A DNA stretch of 64,000 bases from Caulobacter segnis ATCC 21756 (GCF_000092285.1 NC_014100.1:3906001-3970000), one strand, 5' to 3'. Shown: positions 10,157 through 19,099, counted from the stretch's first letter. Notes: generated by a model not told the origin, from the letters alone. Numbers and translations: made by a program.

Positions 10157-11482
10157 ATGCGCCTGTCGCGCCGTGATCTCATTCTGGCCGCCGCCCTGCC
10201 CGCGCTTGGGGCGGCGGCCAGGCCCGCCGTTCCACCGAAGGGCTTCGTCACTGTCCAGAGGGGCAAGCTGGCGCTCGACGGCAAGCCCTACCGCTTCGCC
10301 GGCGCGAACCTCTGGTACGGCGCCTGGCTGGGCGCGCCGGCCGACTTCGGCGACGTCGAGCGGCTGAGGCGCGAGCTGGATCGGCTGAAGGCCCTGGGCG
10401 TCACCAACCTGCGAGTGTTGGGCGCGGGCGAGCGCTCCCCGGCCAAGGCCGCCGTCTCGCCCACGTTCCAGGAGGAGCCCGGCGTCTATCGCCAGGACCT
10501 GCTGAAGGGCCTCGACGTCCTGCTGGCCGAGATGGCCAGGCGGGACATGAAAGCGGTCGTCTACGTCAACAACTTCTGGGACTGGTCGGGCGGCATGCCG
10601 GCCTATCTGAACTGGGTCGGAAGCGGCCCCTGGTTCCAGCAGGGCGACCCAAACCATCCGTGGCCGGAATATCCAGACTACGCCGCCCGGTTCTACGGCG
10701 ACGCCAAGGCCAACGCCCTCTTCCTGCGCTATCTGCGCGGGCTGATCGGCCGGGTGAACACCGTCACCGGCGAGCCCTATCGCGATGATCCGACCATCAT
10801 GGCCTGGCAGCTGGCCAACGAGCCTCGCCCGGGCGGCACGGCGGTGTTTGGCGCGCGCAACATGCCCGTCTTTCAGCAGTGGGTCCGCGACACCTCCAAG
10901 CTGATCAAGACGTTGGACCCGGGCCATCTCGTCTGCACGGGCAGCGAAGGCCTGAAGGGCTGCCTGGAGAGCGAGGCCTGCGTGCTCGATGCTCACCGGC
11001 CCGACACCATCGACTACGTGACCGCCCACGTCTGGCCCAACAACTGGGGCTGGATCGATCCTAAGAACCAGCCGGCGACCTATGAGGCCGGCGAGGCGCG
11101 CTGCCGCGACTATGTCACGCGCCACATCGCCATCGCCCGCCAGTTGGGCAAGCCGCTGGTTATCGAGGAGTTCGGCCTGATCCGCGAGGCCCGGGCCTTC
11201 GCCCCCGGCTCGGCCACGGCCGACAAAGACCGCTTCTACCGGACGATCTACGGCCTGGCGCTGGAGGACATGAAGGCCGGCGGTCCGACGGCGGGGACCA
11301 ACTTCTGGGCCTGGAACGGCGAAGGCCGCGCCCAACATCCGGACGCCTGGTTCGCGGCCGGCGACAAAAGCTTCGTCGGCGATCCGCCGCAGGAGGAGCA
11401 GGGCCTCTACGGCGTCTTCGACACCGACGCCTCGACCCTCGCCGTGATCGCCGAGCACGCAGCGGCGGTGAAGGCGCTCTAG
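10157..11482 (+). CDS. Exported GH5 beta-mannanase
   Basis: Predicted endo-1,4-beta-mannosidase of the GH5 (subfamily 7-like) clan-A barrel, 441 residues. The N-terminus MRLSRRDLILAAALPALGAA is a Tat-type signal (twin Arg), so the enzyme is exported folded. The acid/base Glu222 lies in MAWQLANEPRPG at the end of strand 4, and the nucleophile Glu338 in LVIEEFGLIREA at strand 7. NLWYGAWLGAP near residues 50-60 is typical of mannanases. It degrades mannan-type hemicellulose. Start chosen at the ATG 10157 that begins the signal peptide. Its stop overlaps the convergent S41 peptidase stop by 4 nt. Exact substrate specificity is inferred. Confidence 0.85.
   Translation: MRLSRRDLILAAALPALGAAARPAVPPKGFVTVQRGKLALDGKPYRFAGANLWYGAWLGAPADFGDVERLRRELDRLKALGVTNLRVLGAGERSPAKAAVSPTFQEEPGVYRQDLLKGLDVLLAEMARRDMKAVVYVNNFWDWSGGMPAYLNWVGSGPWFQQGDPNHPWPEYPDYAARFYGDAKANALFLRYLRGLIGRVNTVTGEPYRDDPTIMAWQLANEPRPGGTAVFGARNMPVFQQWVRDTSKLIKTLDPGHLVCTGSEGLKGCLESEACVLDAHRPDTIDYVTAHVWPNNWGWIDPKNQPATYEAGEARCRDYVTRHIAIARQLGKPLVIEEFGLIREARAFAPGSATADKDRFYRTIYGLALEDMKAGGPTAGTNFWAWNGEGRAQHPDAWFAAGDKSFVGDPPQEEQGLYGVFDTDASTLAVIAEHAAAVKAL
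11479..11482. other. Convergent stop overlap (CTAG)
   Basis: The palindromic tetramer CTAG provides the TAG stop of the mannanase on the plus strand and the TAG stop of the S41 peptidase on the minus strand. No room is left for a bidirectional terminator between them. Confidence 0.9.
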
Positions 11483-12900
11483 CGCCCCGCCGTCACCTGC
11501 GCCACCGCCGCCGGCAGGCGCATCGCTAGACGGCGGGCCTTCAGGGCCGGACCATCCGTGTTGCGGAAACCGACCAGCACGTCGGGCTCGACGCCGCCGA
11601 TCTCGTTCGAACCATCAGCGCGCAGACGCAGGCAGTCAGGCAGCGACAGGCGACCGCCGCTGTTCCTGAGCACCACCGGGCCCAGACCCGTCGCATGACC
11701 ACACCCCGCGCCCAGGGTCGGAGAGCCCATGATCACCCCGGCCTTGTTGTCCTGGATGATGGCGGCGAACTCCTCCGAGGCGCTGGCGGATTTACCGTCG
11801 ACCAGCACGATCAGCGGCCCGGACCAGACGCCCTCGCGCCACGACCACTTGGCGGGCTGGAACACCGACTGCCCCCAGGCCTTGTCCGCCAGGGCGACCG
11901 GATCGCCCGAGGCGCGGACGCCGCTGCCGTAACCGGCGTCGATCAGAAGCGGACAGGCCGTGTCGGTCGCCGGATCGCAAACCCGGCGGGCCTCCGCGGC
12001 GCGGGTGCGCAGGTCGGCGGCCTCGCGCAGCAGGGCCGCCTTCGCCGCGCCCTTCTCCCCGCCGATATTGGCCTCGATGTCCTGGGCCAGGCTCTCCAGG
12101 CTCTCGGCGGCGAGAGGTGAGCGCACATAGCGGACCGGAGCGCTCTTCAGGCGTAGCGGGCTCAGCTGACGCACGGCGACCTCGGCCCATTCGCGACCCC
12201 CGCCGTTGCCGGCCAGATCGACCATCAGCACCTGGGCCCCGGCCGCCTTCATCGCCTCCAGCCGGGCGGCGAAGCGGTCGCTCATCAGCTGATACATGTG
12301 CTGGTCGAGGCGGCGCGAGCAGTCGCCCTCACAAGGCTTGTCGAGAGGATATTTGAGCTCGGCGGCGGCGGCCTCGCAGACCACGCGATCGGCCATGAAG
12401 AGCACGATCTGCACGACTCCGACCTTGCGGCCCTCGACGGTGACGATCCCCCCCGGGAACTCGCGAGCGCCCTCGCCCGTATCCAGCGGCGTCCAGCCGG
12501 GCAGGCCCGAGGCGACCGGCGGCCGCTGGCGCTGGGGTCGGATGTCCGCGCACGGCGGCGCGGCGACCGATGGCCCCGAGGCCGCAGGCGCCGCCACAAC
12601 GGGGCTCCAGTCGACCTGTACGTGGCCGTCGGCGAGGCTGGCCAGAGCGCGGTCGAGCAAGGCCTTGGCCTCGACGTCCGACTTGGCCTTCTCCAGCCCA
12701 CCCTCGACCGCCCGGAAGGCCGCGTCGAGATCCATGCCCCGATCCCCGGTCAGCCAGCCGACATTGGGATAGCGAGACCCCAGGGCCGCGCGGATCTGGC
12801 GGGCGTCCTCGATCCAGGGCTTGGAGTCGTAGGCGAAGGCGGGCCAAGCCGCGCCGCAGAGGGCCAGGACCAGGACGGCGGTGCGCAGACGCTGAAACAT
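11479..12900 (-). CDS. Secreted S41-family peptidase
   Basis: A 473-residue protein with signal peptide MFQRLRTAVLVLALCGAAWPAFA and a C-terminal S41 (ClpP/crotonase-fold) peptidase domain. The nucleophile motif is VLVDGKSASASEEFAAI. Processing proteases of the CtpA/Tsp type have a catalytic Lys in the following FGKG motif. Here that segment reads SPTLGAGCGHATG, so the Lys is absent and the enzyme must use another base (tricorn-like Ser-His-Glu) or be altered in activity. A long Ala/Arg-rich insertion and several Cys residues lie between the N-terminal and catalytic parts. Start set at 12900 because GGGGGAT precedes this ATG and the signal peptide begins here. The target is unknown. Confidence 0.75.
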   Translation of the reverse strand: MFQRLRTAVLVLALCGAAWPAFAYDSKPWIEDARQIRAALGSRYPNVGWLTGDRGMDLDAAFRAVEGGLEKAKSDVEAKALLDRALASLADGHVQVDWSPVVAAPAASGPSVAAPPCADIRPQRQRPPVASGLPGWTPLDTGEGAREFPGGIVTVEGRKVGVVQIVLFMADRVVCEAAAAELKYPLDKPCEGDCSRRLDQHMYQLMSDRFAARLEAMKAAGAQVLMVDLAGNGGGREWAEVAVRQLSPLRLKSAPVRYVRSPLAAESLESLAQDIEANIGGEKGAAKAALLREAADLRTRAAEARRVCDPATDTACPLLIDAGYGSGVRASGDPVALADKAWGQSVFQPAKWSWREGVWSGPLIVLVDGKSASASEEFAAIIQDNKAGVIMGSPTLGAGCGHATGLGPVVLRNSGGRLSLPDCLRLRADGSNEIGGVEPDVLVGFRNTDGPALKARRLAMRLPAAVAQVTAGR

Positions 12901-13058
12901 AACGACGTTATCCCCCACGAGCTTTCCTCGCCTCCTAGTCGGGCAAACCGCGGGGAGCACGTTAAAAGGCCGTAAGACGCGTGCGACCTGTGGATTGCCA
13001 CCGGTGTCACATGCTACCGCTGGCGCGAAGCTCGCCAGAAGCCGCCGGAGGAAACTCG

Positions 13059-14672
13059 ATGGACGCCACCCGCCGCACCCTGATCACCGGCGCCGCCGCG
13101 CTGGCCGCCTACGCCGCGTTGCCCAGCGCCGGCTTCACGGCCGAGAAGCGCTCGCCCGTGGTCAAGACCACCCACGGCAAGGTGCGCGGCTATGTCGACA
13201 GCGAGGTCAGCGTCTTCAAGGGCCTGCGCTATGGCGCCGACACTGGCGGCGCGCGGCGGTTCATGCCGCCGGTCAAGCCCGAGCCCTGGACCGACGTCAA
13301 GGACGCCCTCACCTACGGCGCGGCCTCGATGCAGAGCGGCAAGGGCGAAGAGGGCGAGACGCTCTCGGAAGACTGCCTGTTCCTGAACGTCTGGACGCCG
13401 GCCAAGCCTGGGAAGGCCGGCCTCGCCGACGGCGGCAAACGTCCGGTGATGTTCTACATCCACGGCGGCGCCTACAACGGCGGCTCGGGCGCCAGCCCCT
13501 GGTACGAGGGGACCAAGCTGGCCAGGCGCGGCGACGTCGTGGTGGTGACGGTGAACCACCGCCTGAACGCCTTTGGCTACCTCTATCTGGCCCGCCTGTT
13601 CAACGACCCGTCGGTCGCCGACAGCGGCAACGCCGGCCAACTGGACCTGGTGCTGGCGCTGCAGTGGGTGCGCGACAACATCGCCGCGTTCGGCGGCGAT
13701 CCGGAGCGGGTGATGCTGTTTGGCCAGTCGGGCGGCGGCGCCAAGATCGCCACCCTGATGGGCATGCCCGCGGCCAAGGGCCTGTTCCACCGCGCCGCCA
13801 CCATGAGCGGCCAGCAGGTCACCGTTGGCGGCCCGTTCAACGCCACCCGGCGCGCCAAGGCCTTCCTCGACAAGCTGGGCGTGACGGACCTGGCGGCCCT
13901 GCGCGCCCTGTCCGCCCAGGACATGCTGGCTGGCCTGAAGGCCGTCGACCCAATCGCCGCCTCGGGCGGGGTCTATATGGGTCCGGTGCTGGACGAGCGG
14001 TCGCTGACGCGCCACCCGTTCTTCCCCGACGCCACGCCCGAGGGTCTGTCGGTCCCGATGATGTGCGGCAACACCCACGACGAGACCAAGGGCTTCATCG
14101 GCTGGGACGCAAAGGCCTTCCCCCAGACCTGGGACGAGGTGATCGCCAGGCTGCCGGGTCAGTTCAACGCCCGCATCGACATCGATCCCGAGACGGTGGT
14201 GGCCTTCTACCGCCAGACCTATCCGACCTATTCGCCGGCCGACGTCTATTTCGCCGCCTCGACCGCCGGGCGCTCGTGGAAGGCCGCGATCATCCAGGCC
14301 GAGGAGCGGGCCCGATCGGGCGCTCCGGCCTATGTCTATCAAGTGGACTGGAAGTCGCCGATCCAGGGCGGGATCTTCGGCGCGCCGCACACCATCGACA
14401 TCGGCCTGGTGTTCGGCACGCTGGACGCCAAGGGCTCAATCGTCGGGACGGGACCGGAGTCGGTCGCCATGTCGAACACGATGAGCGACGCCTTCATCGC
14501 CTTCGCCCGCGGCGGCGATCCGAACGGCGGAAGCCTGCCGAAGTGGGAGCCCTACACCCTGCCCCGCCGCCAGACGATGGTGTTCGACAACACGTCGCGC
14601 ATGGCCGACGACCCGCGCGGCGCAGAGCGCCAGTTCTTCAACCGCGTGCCGTTCACCCAGTTCGGGACCTGA
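13059..14672 (+). CDS. Type-B carboxylesterase, Tat-exported
   Basis: Alpha/beta-hydrolase of the carboxylesterase/cholinesterase family, 537 residues. MDATRRTLITGAAALAAYAA is a twin-arginine signal. The catalytic triad is visible: Ser224 in FGQSGGGAKIA, Glu342 in NTHDETKGF and His444 in GAPHTIDIG. The oxyanion motif YIHGGAYNGGS is near residue 135. The start at 13059 follows a strong GGAGGAAAC ribosome-binding site; a longer upstream frame has no such signal and would bury the Tat motif. It may remove acyl groups from plant polysaccharide or act on other esters; the substrate is not evident. It is divergent from the S41 peptidase across 158 nt. Confidence 0.88.
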   Translation: MDATRRTLITGAAALAAYAALPSAGFTAEKRSPVVKTTHGKVRGYVDSEVSVFKGLRYGADTGGARRFMPPVKPEPWTDVKDALTYGAASMQSGKGEEGETLSEDCLFLNVWTPAKPGKAGLADGGKRPVMFYIHGGAYNGGSGASPWYEGTKLARRGDVVVVTVNHRLNAFGYLYLARLFNDPSVADSGNAGQLDLVLALQWVRDNIAAFGGDPERVMLFGQSGGGAKIATLMGMPAAKGLFHRAATMSGQQVTVGGPFNATRRAKAFLDKLGVTDLAALRALSAQDMLAGLKAVDPIAASGGVYMGPVLDERSLTRHPFFPDATPEGLSVPMMCGNTHDETKGFIGWDAKAFPQTWDEVIARLPGQFNARIDIDPETVVAFYRQTYPTYSPADVYFAASTAGRSWKAAIIQAEERARSGAPAYVYQVDWKSPIQGGIFGAPHTIDIGLVFGTLDAKGSIVGTGPESVAMSNTMSDAFIAFARGGDPNGGSLPKWEPYTLPRRQTMVFDNTSRMADDPRGAERQFFNRVPFTQFGT

Positions 14673-14681
14673 GTTCTAGGC

Positions 14682-14712
14682 AAAGAAAAAGGGCGAGCCC
14701 GAAGGCTCGCCC
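14682..14712 (-). terminator. Intrinsic terminator of the flagellin gene
   Basis: On the minus strand a 9-bp stem GGGCGAGCC / GGCTCGCCC closes a TTCG loop and is followed by TTTTTC. It lies 38 nt after the flagellin stop and also faces the end of the esterase gene. Confidence 0.85.
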
Positions 14713-14750
14713 CAGATGCAGCCGGCGCGAACGCCGCCGCTTTATCCGTC

Positions 14751-15578
14751 TTAGCGGAACAGGCTCAGGATCGACGAGCTCGAAGAGTTCGCGATCGACA
14801 GCGCCTGGATGCCCAGCTGTTGCTTGGTTTGCAGCGACTGCAGCTTGGCGCTTTCCTTGGCCAGGTCGGCGTCCACCAGGTTGCCAACGCCGGCGTCCAG
14901 GCTGTCTTGCAGCTTGCCGATGAAGGTCAGGTGGGTGTCGAGGCCCGTCGAAGCCGTGCCGAGGGCGGCCAGCTTGTTGGTGGCCGTGCCGATGGCGCTG
15001 TCGACCTTGGCGATCATGGCCTTGGCTTCGGTCGCGGTGGTGAAGGCCGCGGCCGCGGCCGTCGTCAGGGCCAGGCCGCCCAGGCTCAGGGTCTGGGCGC
15101 TGACAGTCAGGCCCGAACCATCCGAGTTGGCCAGGAACGTCATGCTGGCGACAGAGCCGGTGGCCAGGCTGGCGCCGTTGAACTTGGAGTTCGTGGCGGC
15201 CTTGGTGATCTGCTTCCGCAGCGATTCAAAGTCCGACTTCAGAGCGTTGAACGAGGCGGTGTTCAGCGAAGAGTCGGAAGCGGCCAGGGCCTTTTCCTTC
15301 ATCTTGCCGAGCAGGTCGGTGATCGTGTCGCCGGCGGCGAGAGCCACGTCGATGGTGGACTGACCGCGTTGCAGCGAGTCCTTCACCGAATTCAGGCTGC
15401 TGGCGGTGGCCGACTGCGTCTTGGCCATGGCCCAGATCGCGCCGTTGTCCTTGGCGGTGGCAACTTTCTTACCGGTATTGATGCGCTGTTGGACGGTGCC
15501 CAGTTCGGAATTCGTCGCGTTCAGGTTTTGCAGGGCGATAAGGGCCCCAGAGTTCGTGTTGATGCTGTTCAGCGCCAT
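14751..15578 (-). CDS. Flagellin, Caulobacter alpha-type
   Basis: Structural subunit of the flagellar filament, 275 residues. The conserved D0/D1 N-terminal helix ([20 protein letters not shown]) and C-terminal helix ([15 protein letters not shown]) flank a very short central region, the compact form found in Caulobacter flagellins. The product has no cleaved signal and is exported by the flagellar type III system. The ribosome-binding site AGGAG lies 9 nt before the ATG. C. crescentus has six flagellin genes; the K/M/N/O type is closest by eye, but I cannot assign one letter. Only one copy is present here, whereas I recall a tandem fljMNO group in C. crescentus. Expression is probably under flagellar hierarchy and FlbT-type mRNA control. 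Confidence 0.92.
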   Translation of the reverse strand: MALNSINTNSGALIALQNLNATNSELGTVQQRINTGKKVATAKDNGAIWAMAKTQSATASSLNSVKDSLQRGQSTIDVALAAGDTITDLLGKMKEKALAASDSSLNTASFNALKSDFESLRKQITKAATNSKFNGASLATGSVASMTFLANSDGSGLTVSAQTLSLGGLALTTAAAAAFTTATEAKAMIAKVDSAIGTATNKLAALGTASTGLDTHLTFIGKLQDSLDAGVGNLVDADLAKESAKLQSLQTKQQLGIQALSIANSSSSSILSLFR

Positions 15579-15833
15579 AACGAAACAACTCCTATTCGAG
15601 GTGTTCCGGCGTCCTTTTGACGGCCGGTGGGCGTTTTACCCACGGCAAGTATCCGATAGTGTGATTTCTATTTCGTTTAAGAAACACAGATGTACTATTA
15701 ACATAGCGATCTATTATATTAATCATTAAGATCGAATTTACTTAATCTAGATATAGGTTTTTATAGAATATGTCTCAGAATGAGACACGGCCCGGCGAAT
15801 TGCACATGGCTATATTAATTTCGATTCAGGGTA
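15579..15833 (-). promoter_or_regulatory. AT-rich flagellin upstream region with a 17-bp dyad
   Basis: Upstream of the flagellin start lie a small hairpin in the leader (GTGGG...CCCAC at 15627-15643) and about 150 nt of strikingly AT-rich DNA (15655-15775). A perfect inverted repeat TGTCTCAGAATGAGACA occupies 15771-15787. AT-rich bendable DNA and a dyad enhancer are what a sigma-54 flagellar promoter would need, but I could not place a convincing -24/-12 element. Confidence 0.5.
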
Positions 15834-15965
15834 TCAGCCCGCCACGGACTCGGGAGCGGCTGGTGGAACGCGGCGCGAGCGACACGGCCTGGCCGCCGCG
15901 CGGATGCGCGTAACGAAGACCAGCGCCTTCCAGGCGTCCGACAGGAAACGAAGACGACGACGCAT
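15834..15965 (-). CDS. Possible 43-aa basic protein
   Basis: A short frame, MRRRLRFLSDAWKALVFVTR then an Arg/Pro/Ala-rich tail, preceded by AAGGAG about 10 nt before the ATG. It lies 63 nt downstream of the GH31 gene on the same strand, so it could share that transcript. It has no recognisable family. The ribosome-binding site and the amphipathic N-terminus are the only support; chance cannot be excluded. Confidence 0.35.
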   Translation of the reverse strand: MRRRLRFLSDAWKALVFVTRIRAAARPCRSRRVPPAAPESVAG

Positions 15966-16028
15966 CGAAAGAGGCTCCTTGCCTCCTTCCAACGAAGGAA
16001 AGACCGACAGGCTCCCTGACCGGCGCCG

Positions 16029-18869
16029 CTATTTCCGCCGCGTGACCACCACCGGCGCGCCCGCATAGTCGATCGTGGCGTCGGCCACGTCGAAGTCTGC
16101 GGACTTCACCCCGGGCCCGACGAAGCGAACCTTGAACGCTCGTCTATCGACCATGCCGTCGTAGCGCCCCGACCGGGGGCCGATGGTCAAGCGGCCCGCG
16201 GCGTGGTCATAGCTGACCGGAATGCGGCTATAGGCGCCGCGCTGATAGGCCGTTGACAGGCCATCGTCCTCGTAGAGCTCGAACCGGCCGTCCGCACCCG
16301 TGTAGACGAGCAAGGTGATCGGCGCGTCGGGCTTTTCGCCGATAAACTGCTGGACCTCGGTCGTCGGCACGATTGACCCGGCCTTGACGAACAGCGGCAT
16401 GCGCGAGAGCGGCGCGTGGGCCGTGATCGTCTGGCCGCCGGCGTGGCGCTGGCCGGTCTCGAAGTCGTACCAGGACGTCCCCGCCGGCAGATAGACCTCC
16501 CGCGACCGCGCCTGGAAGCGGGTCACCGGCGCGACCAGGAAGGCCGGGCCGTAGAGGTACTCGTCGTCGACGTTCCGCGCCTTCAGGTCGTCCGGGAAGT
16601 CCATGACCAGGCCGCGCATGATCCCGCCGTCGCGGTGATAGGTCTCGCCCGCCAGGGTCAGGGTGTAGGGCATGAGCCGGTACCGGAGCGCGTCGTACCA
16701 GGCCAGGCTCTGGTAGACCTCGGTCCCGTCCTCGGCGAGGTTGTAGATCTCGCGGTACGGGAACTCGCCGTGGCTTCGGAACAGGGGCGAGAAGGCGCCG
16801 AACTGGAACCAGCGCAGGTTCAGCTCTCGCCACTCGGCCTTATGGGCCGGCTCCTGGTTGGTATAGCGATCCTCGACCGAGAAGCCGCCGATGTCGGTGG
16901 TCCAGTTGGGCACGCCCGACATCGACAGGTTCACCCCCGCCGAGATCTGGTCGCGGAAATCGTCCCAGCGGGCGACCACGTCACCGCTCCACAACGCCAC
17001 GCCGTGACGCTGGATGCCGCCGAAGCCCGAACGCGACAGGATGAAGCCGCGCTTGTTGGGATCAAGCTCACGCTCGCCCTCGAACACGCCTTGGGTGTGA
17101 ATCAGCGGATAGGAATTGAAGAACTCGGCGCCCGGCCCCAGCGCCGTCGGCCCCATGCGAAGGGTGCGCTCGGGAACGTCGAGGTTGGAGTGCATGTCCG
17201 GCTCGTCGCTGTCCATCCACCAGGCGTCGACGCCGTAGCGCTTTAGGCTGTCCTTGACCTGGCGCCAGTAGATGTCACGCGCTTCCTTGGCGTACGGGTC
17301 GTAGAACGAATTGGCGTAGCCTGGCCCCACCCAGTCGACCGCGCCCTGCTCGATGTTGCGCTTGTACATGAAGCCCTTGGCGTCGAGCGCCTTGAAGTGG
17401 TCGGTCCACGGATAGAACTTGGGCCAGATCGAGATCATGAAATGGCCGTTCATCCCGTGGATGTCGTCCAGCATCTTCTGGGGATCGGGGAAGCGCGTCT
17501 CGTCGAACTTGTGGCTGCCCCACTGGTCGTCCTTCCAGTAGCGCCAGTCCATCACGACATTGTCGATCGGCAGCTTGCGGGCGCGGTACTCCTTGAGCAC
17601 GCCGACGATCTGGTCCTGGGTCTCGTAGCGCTGGCGGCTCTGCCAGAAGCCGTAGGCCCAGCGCGGCAGAGCCTCCGCCTTGCCGGTCAGCTGACGGTAG
17701 CCCGAGACCACCTGGTCGAGGTTCTCGCCGGAGACGAAATAGTAGTCGACCGCGTGGGCGACGTCCGAGGTCAGGGTCAGCGACTTCTGCTGGGCGGCGG
17801 GCAACGGGTCGTTGTGCAGCAGGGCGATGTAACCGTCCTCGGGCGTCCACTCGATCCGCACCTTGTGGCGGGTCCCGGCCTTCATCGGGGCCGTGAAGTT
17901 GTGGAACCACGGGTTCCAGTTCTGCCGCCAGCGGTCGATCTTCAACTGACCGTCCACCCAAAGCTTGGCGTAGCTGGACGAGTACAGCTGGAACTTCTGG
18001 ACGCCGCTGGTCCTGGGTTCGACATAGCCCTCCCAGACCACACTGGCGCCCTTGAGCGGCTTCTTGTCGGCGCCCGTCAGCTCGCTCGGCCAGTTCGGCA
18101 GGTCCTTCAGGTACTGGTAGTTCACGTCCGCCTCGACGCGGGTCAGCTTCAACTGGCCGTTCACGGAGTACTTGGCGGTGAAGCCGCCCGGCTTGCCGGC
18201 CGCGTCGAAGATCTTCAGGTCGCGCGAGGCCAGGGCGTAGGGCTTCGGGTCGCCGAAGCGGGTGATGCCATTGTTGTCCCAGAGCACCCCGTAGTTGCGG
18301 GTCGACAGCACGAACGGGATGGCGATGGCGCGATTGTACTGGGCCAGCTCGACGTCCTGGCCGTTGTAGTTCATCTGGCCGTTCTGGTGCTGCCCCAGGC
18401 CATAGAAGCCCTCGTCGGTGCTCGGGTTGAACCGTTGGCTGACCGCGTAGAAGCCCTTGCCGTCGATGGTCAGCGGCTTGAAGGCCGAGCGTCCCTGCTC
18501 GGTCAGGACGGTCTTGCCCGAAGCGTCCTTGAACGAGACCGCGCCGTCCTTCAGCGCCACCTCGGCCGTGGCCTGACCCGCCTTCAGCACGACCTTGCCG
18601 CCCGCCTCGGACACGGTGAAGCCCGAGGTCTTCGGCGTGGCGACGACCATCAGGCTGGGCGGGACGTTGATCTCATCGGTCGGAGAGGCGGTGACGCGGA
18701 TGATCCGGTCGCCCATCACCTGCAGGCGGATCGTCTTGGCCGGCCCCGCCGCGGGCGTGACGATCACCCCGTCGGCGGTCTTCGCGAAGCCGCCGTCCAG
18801 GGCCAGGGCCGAGCTCGAGGCCATCAAGGCCGCCACGGAAACCGCCACCGCCAAACGCCGAGCGCCCAT
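16029..18869 (-). CDS. GH31 alpha-glycosidase with PA14-like insert (probable alpha-xylosidase)
   Basis: Exported GH31 glycosidase, 946 residues from MGARRLAVAVSVAALMASSSALA (signal peptide). The GH31 N-domain is followed by an inserted PA14-like beta module (about 265-370, VWEGYVEPRTSGVQKFQLYS) and the catalytic barrel. The nucleophile Asp lies in WWMDSDEPD and the acid/base Asp in WSGDVVARWDDF. A PA14 insert in GH31 is known from the xyloglucan alpha-xylosidase Xyl31A of Cellvibrio, which suggests removal of xylose from xyloglucan oligosaccharides. Start 18869 is preferred over 18875 because AGGGAG then has normal spacing. It is divergent from the dgoK operon, with a LacI-type operator 24-37 nt upstream of the start. 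Alpha-glucosidase activity is the alternative. Confidence 0.85.
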   Translation of the reverse strand: MGARRLAVAVSVAALMASSSALALDGGFAKTADGVIVTPAAGPAKTIRLQVMGDRIIRVTASPTDEINVPPSLMVVATPKTSGFTVSEAGGKVVLKAGQATAEVALKDGAVSFKDASGKTVLTEQGRSAFKPLTIDGKGFYAVSQRFNPSTDEGFYGLGQHQNGQMNYNGQDVELAQYNRAIAIPFVLSTRNYGVLWDNNGITRFGDPKPYALASRDLKIFDAAGKPGGFTAKYSVNGQLKLTRVEADVNYQYLKDLPNWPSELTGADKKPLKGASVVWEGYVEPRTSGVQKFQLYSSSYAKLWVDGQLKIDRWRQNWNPWFHNFTAPMKAGTRHKVRIEWTPEDGYIALLHNDPLPAAQQKSLTLTSDVAHAVDYYFVSGENLDQVVSGYRQLTGKAEALPRWAYGFWQSRQRYETQDQIVGVLKEYRARKLPIDNVVMDWRYWKDDQWGSHKFDETRFPDPQKMLDDIHGMNGHFMISIWPKFYPWTDHFKALDAKGFMYKRNIEQGAVDWVGPGYANSFYDPYAKEARDIYWRQVKDSLKRYGVDAWWMDSDEPDMHSNLDVPERTLRMGPTALGPGAEFFNSYPLIHTQGVFEGERELDPNKRGFILSRSGFGGIQRHGVALWSGDVVARWDDFRDQISAGVNLSMSGVPNWTTDIGGFSVEDRYTNQEPAHKAEWRELNLRWFQFGAFSPLFRSHGEFPYREIYNLAEDGTEVYQSLAWYDALRYRLMPYTLTLAGETYHRDGGIMRGLVMDFPDDLKARNVDDEYLYGPAFLVAPVTRFQARSREVYLPAGTSWYDFETGQRHAGGQTITAHAPLSRMPLFVKAGSIVPTTEVQQFIGEKPDAPITLLVYTGADGRFELYEDDGLSTAYQRGAYSRIPVSYDHAAGRLTIGPRSGRYDGMVDRRAFKVRFVGPGVKSADFDVADATIDYAGAPVVVTRRK

Positions 18870-18892
18870 CCCCATTCTCCCTCGTCGCGCCT

Positions 18893-18906
18893 TGATAGCG
18901 CTATCA
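18893..18906. promoter_or_regulatory. Perfect LacI-family operator palindrome
   Basis: TGATAGCGCTATCA is a perfect 14-bp palindrome with the central CG typical of LacI/GalR-family operators. It lies just upstream of the GH31 start, where a bound repressor would block transcription. No LacI-family gene is in this window, so the regulator is encoded elsewhere. Confidence 0.75.
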
Positions 18907-18974
18907 GTCGTTCGGAAGACACTCGCCGCCCGGCGACGTCTTGGCCAGACCCCTGATGGTCGTAACCAGGTCGA

Positions 18975-19002
18975 TTGCACCGCGGGATATTGTACTATAA
19001 AT
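18975..19002 (+). promoter_or_regulatory. Candidate dgoK promoter with overlapping GntR-type site
   Basis: TTGCAC (18975-18980) and TATAAA (18996-19001) are spaced by 15 nt and resemble -35/-10 boxes. The -10 region overlaps ATTGTACTATAAAT (18989-19002), which resembles FadR-subfamily GntR operators (TTGTAnTACAA-like) with one weak half. The GntR regulator at 22433 is the obvious candidate to bind here. Confidence 0.45.
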
Positions 19003-19045
19003 CCTCCCGACATCGGGCCACCCAAAGGCCTGGCTAGGGACGATC

Positions 19046-19099
19046 ATGAGCGACGGGAACACAGGACGGCGACGCGCGACGGCGAAGGTCGAGGCCTGA
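19046..19099 (+). CDS. Possible 17-aa leader peptide coupled to dgoK
   Basis: A short frame MSDGNTGRRRATAKVEA has a good ribosome-binding site (AGGGA, 5 nt before its ATG). It ends in TGA that shares its A with the dgoK start (TGATG). dgoK itself has only a modest GAGG upstream. The layout suggests translational coupling. The peptide itself has no recognisable function. Confidence 0.35.
   Translation: MSDGNTGRRRATAKVEA

Noticed and set aside
15788..15805. Possible sigma-54 promoter (GGCCCGGCGAATTGC)
   Set aside because: GG and GC are separated by 11 nt instead of the required 10, and no convincing gene lies downstream on that strand.
15815..16066. 83-residue minus-strand frame overlapping the end of the GH31 gene
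   Set aside because: No ribosome-binding site or family; the 43-residue frame at 15834-15965 is a better candidate in this gap.
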